Shown here: piece after piece, positions 62,311 through 64,000 of the stretch | How positions within the stretch are numbered: the stretch's first letter is position 1 | Layout: every line of letters starts with the position of its first letter | Assembly (NCBI GenBank): GCA_008638375.1 | Contig: CM018038.1 | Coordinates: 15,894,515 to 15,958,514, forward strand | Direction: 5' to 3' | Source: Nyssa sinensis | Lineage: Eukaryota > Streptophyta > Magnoliopsida > Cornales > Nyssaceae | Length of the DNA: 64,000 nucleotides | The notes under the pieces: generated by a model | What the model saw: only the letters and a program-made list of their open reading frames with translations | Database searches by the model: none | Told to the model about the DNA's origin: nothing | Program-made: the position numbers and the translations under genes

Positions 62311-63620
62311 ATGGAGTATAATGGCTTCTTAGAGGAGTTAATAGATCTAAGAAGTGACCCTTGGGAGACATCCATTCCAGAAGGAATGGATGGATTGTAC
62401 ACTAATGGATGGAGTACTTTAGATTGTTTTGATGATTACCCATCAAGCATTCCATCAAATTCTTCCTTAGAAGAACTTTCCATGCCCATTGATCATCAAA
62501 GCCTAAACGGCGCATCGTTCAGTGAATTCTACTGCCCATTTGGAGATGAATTCTCACCTCCAGAGGTCACTGATCCTTCTTCATCTAACAAGAAGCTCGA
62601 TATGCCGCAGTTTCCTACTCAAGAAGACTACTCATTTTCATCATTCATGGAAGAAGATGAACTGGGTCAGCAGCAAGTAGGGAATATTGGCCTTCACAAT
62701 TTGGAGGTGCAAGTTCCTTGCAAAGTGGAGCGAACTCAATCAATTGATGCACCAGCTTTCAACATGGGTATGTGTTTAGAAAGAAAGAGTAAAGTCAAGA
62801 AGCTGGATGGACAGCCATCAAAGAATCTAATGGCAGAGAGAAGAAGAAGGAAGCGGTTAAATGACCGTCTTTCAATGCTTAGATCAGTCGTTCCCAAGAT
62901 CAGCAGGGTAAACAATGACATCCAATGTGTGTGTGTGTGTGTGTGTGTACAGTTCATATTTTTATATGGAGGTTAATTTGCTTATTTTCAATACTTTCTG
63001 TTGACAGATGGACAGGACTTCTATACTTGGAGACACTATAGATTACATGAAAGAGCTCCAAGAGAGAATCAACAATTTGAAAGAAGAAATTGAAGTGGGT
63101 TCAAATCATCTCAACTTAATTAGCATTTTCAAGGATGTAAAGCCCAATGAAATCCTGGTCAGAAATTCACCTAAGGTATCGCTTCTGGATTTCCTTGACT
63201 TCAACTGTAACTTGAATTGCACAAGTTCTGAATTGGGTTTTCTTTCATGTTTCCTTTTCAGTTTGATGTGGAAAGGAGAAACATGGATACCCGAATCAAG
63301 ATTTGTTGCGCCGGTAAGCCGGGGTTGCTGCTGTCAACTGTGAATACCTTAGAAGCATTGGGCATTGAGATTCAACAGTGTGTCATAAGCTGTTTCAATG
63401 ATTTTGCAATGCAAGCTTCTTGCTCAGAGGTACAAATTTCACCTAATTTTTTTACCTATCAAGTTAGTTTTTGATGCTTCAATTTCATTGTTATGCTAAT
63501 GTTGCCTTGTATTGGATTTTATACTGGTTACAGGAATTGGAGCAGAGAGCAATTTTAAGTTCAGAAGACATAAAGCAGGCATTATTTCAAAATGCAGGAT
63601 ATGGAGGAAGGTGTCTTTAG
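62311..63620 (+). CDS. bHLH93-like: bHLH93/bHLH61-type transcription factor, four exons, 339 aa
   Basis: Exons 62311-62907, 63008-63175, 63262-63429 and 63534-63620 are all in phase 0, 1020 nt. The ATG follows the (GA)n leader; an in-frame non-ATG extension upstream would read only repeat. Residues 163-199 read [20 protein letters not shown] and on through the basic region and helix 1 (Glu176 and Arg177-180 for E-box contact). [17 protein letters not shown] begins exon 2 and forms helix 2, with a short coiled extension. Exons 3-4 form the ACT-like C-terminal domain ([40 protein letters not shown], ending GYGGRCL). This is subgroup IIIb, close to Arabidopsis bHLH93/bHLH61 and more distant from ICE1/SCREAM. 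Arabidopsis bHLH93 acts in flowering under short days; the role here is unknown. The N-terminal 160 residues are acidic and low in order. Confidence 0.95.
62926..62949. repeat. (GT)n microsatellite in bHLH intron 1
   Basis: Some 11 GT units lie 19 bases after the first donor site of a 100-base intron. Length changes here would alter the shortest intron of the gene directly. Confidence 0.85.
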
Positions 63621-64000
63621 AGATGATACAAGAGAGGAAAAGGAAAAACTATGGTAGATCTTTATTAGATATATAGATTACTGAATCTCTGAATTTTAAA
63701 GGTGCTGATTTTGTCTTCTAAATAAGTGGTTTCTTTTATTAAAGTCATATAGGTGCAAGTCTTGACGCAACAGTAAGATTGTTTTATTGTGATTTCTAAG
63801 AAATAGTTTTTCTGTTTACGAAAATAAAACTGCGTACATCTCTCACCAGACCACACAGTGACTAGAGCCTTGTGCATTGAATTTATCCTTTCTTTTTTTT
63901 TTTTTTTTGAATCGAAGTCATTTCAAGATCTCTTTGTGCATCACGGTCTCATGAATTGAGTTTGTCCTTTTTTTAATTTAACCAAAGCCATCTCAAGATC
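63621..64000 (+). terminator. bHLH 3' UTR, poly(A) signal and downstream repeat
   Basis: An AATAAA hexamer at 63823-63828, about 200 bases after the stop, is the best poly(A) signal candidate. Beyond it two tandem copies of about 78 bases (TTCAAGATCTCTTTGTGCAT at about 63922; partner ending at the window edge) follow a 16-T run (63893-63908). Confidence 0.45.

Noticed and set aside
62736..62957. Minus frame opening with a Thr-His repeat
   Set aside because: Antisense of bHLH exon 1 and of the (GT)n intron microsatellite.

Overview
The window is nuclear DNA of a flowering plant, most likely a eudicot. The evidence is spliced genes with GT-AG introns, a bHLH93-type transcription factor, plant copia and large-LTR retrotransposons, hAT and PIF/Harbinger DNA elements, LINE remnants and AT-rich intergenic sequence. 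I cannot name the species. All exon calls were made by eye from reading frame, splice sites and remembered family sequences; nothing was aligned.

Three host genes are supported. (1) On the + strand, 1454-6224 holds the last six exons of an ODR4 homologue, an ER membrane protein whose 5' part lies before the window. (2) On the - strand, 13894-8916 holds a complete nine-exon phosphoglycerate-mutase-like (histidine phosphatase) gene encoding 284 residues, with one GC-AG intron. (3) On the + strand, 62311-63620 holds a complete four-exon bHLH93/bHLH61-type transcription factor of 339 residues. The three genes show no obvious pathway link.

About 44 kb between genes 2 and 3 (about 17-61 kb) is a nested transposon landscape. 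Its left edge has a solo-LTR-like remnant and a run of hAT-type elements (17772-18472, 18636-19114, 19131-20514). Next comes a chromovirus-like retrotransposon with a 4.4 kb LTR (21385-25770). Its 5-bp target duplication (TTATG) reappears at 42323, so about 21 kb lies between the two ends.

Inside and beyond that element is a large segmental duplication. Block A (about 28.69-38.06 kb) and block B (about 43.5-58.79 kb) share the same order of a copia remnant, non-coding flank, and a second non-coding stretch. They differ by insertions that the sister copy lacks. In A these are a hAT-like element in the copia LTR, a PIF/Harbinger element at 35745-37014 and a minus-strand LTR element at 38063. 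In B it is a gag-deleted copia with intact LTRs at 54645-58091. The sister copies show the empty sites directly.

Smaller items include a zinc-knuckle fragment resembling an endogenous pararetrovirus coat protein (about 47.2-47.46 kb), a tRNA-like SINE head (33.19-33.3 kb), a cluster of near-perfect hairpins (42.87-43.16 kb) and another hAT element (59471-60013). I saw no convincing new biological system; the main interest is the datable history of duplication and insertion.
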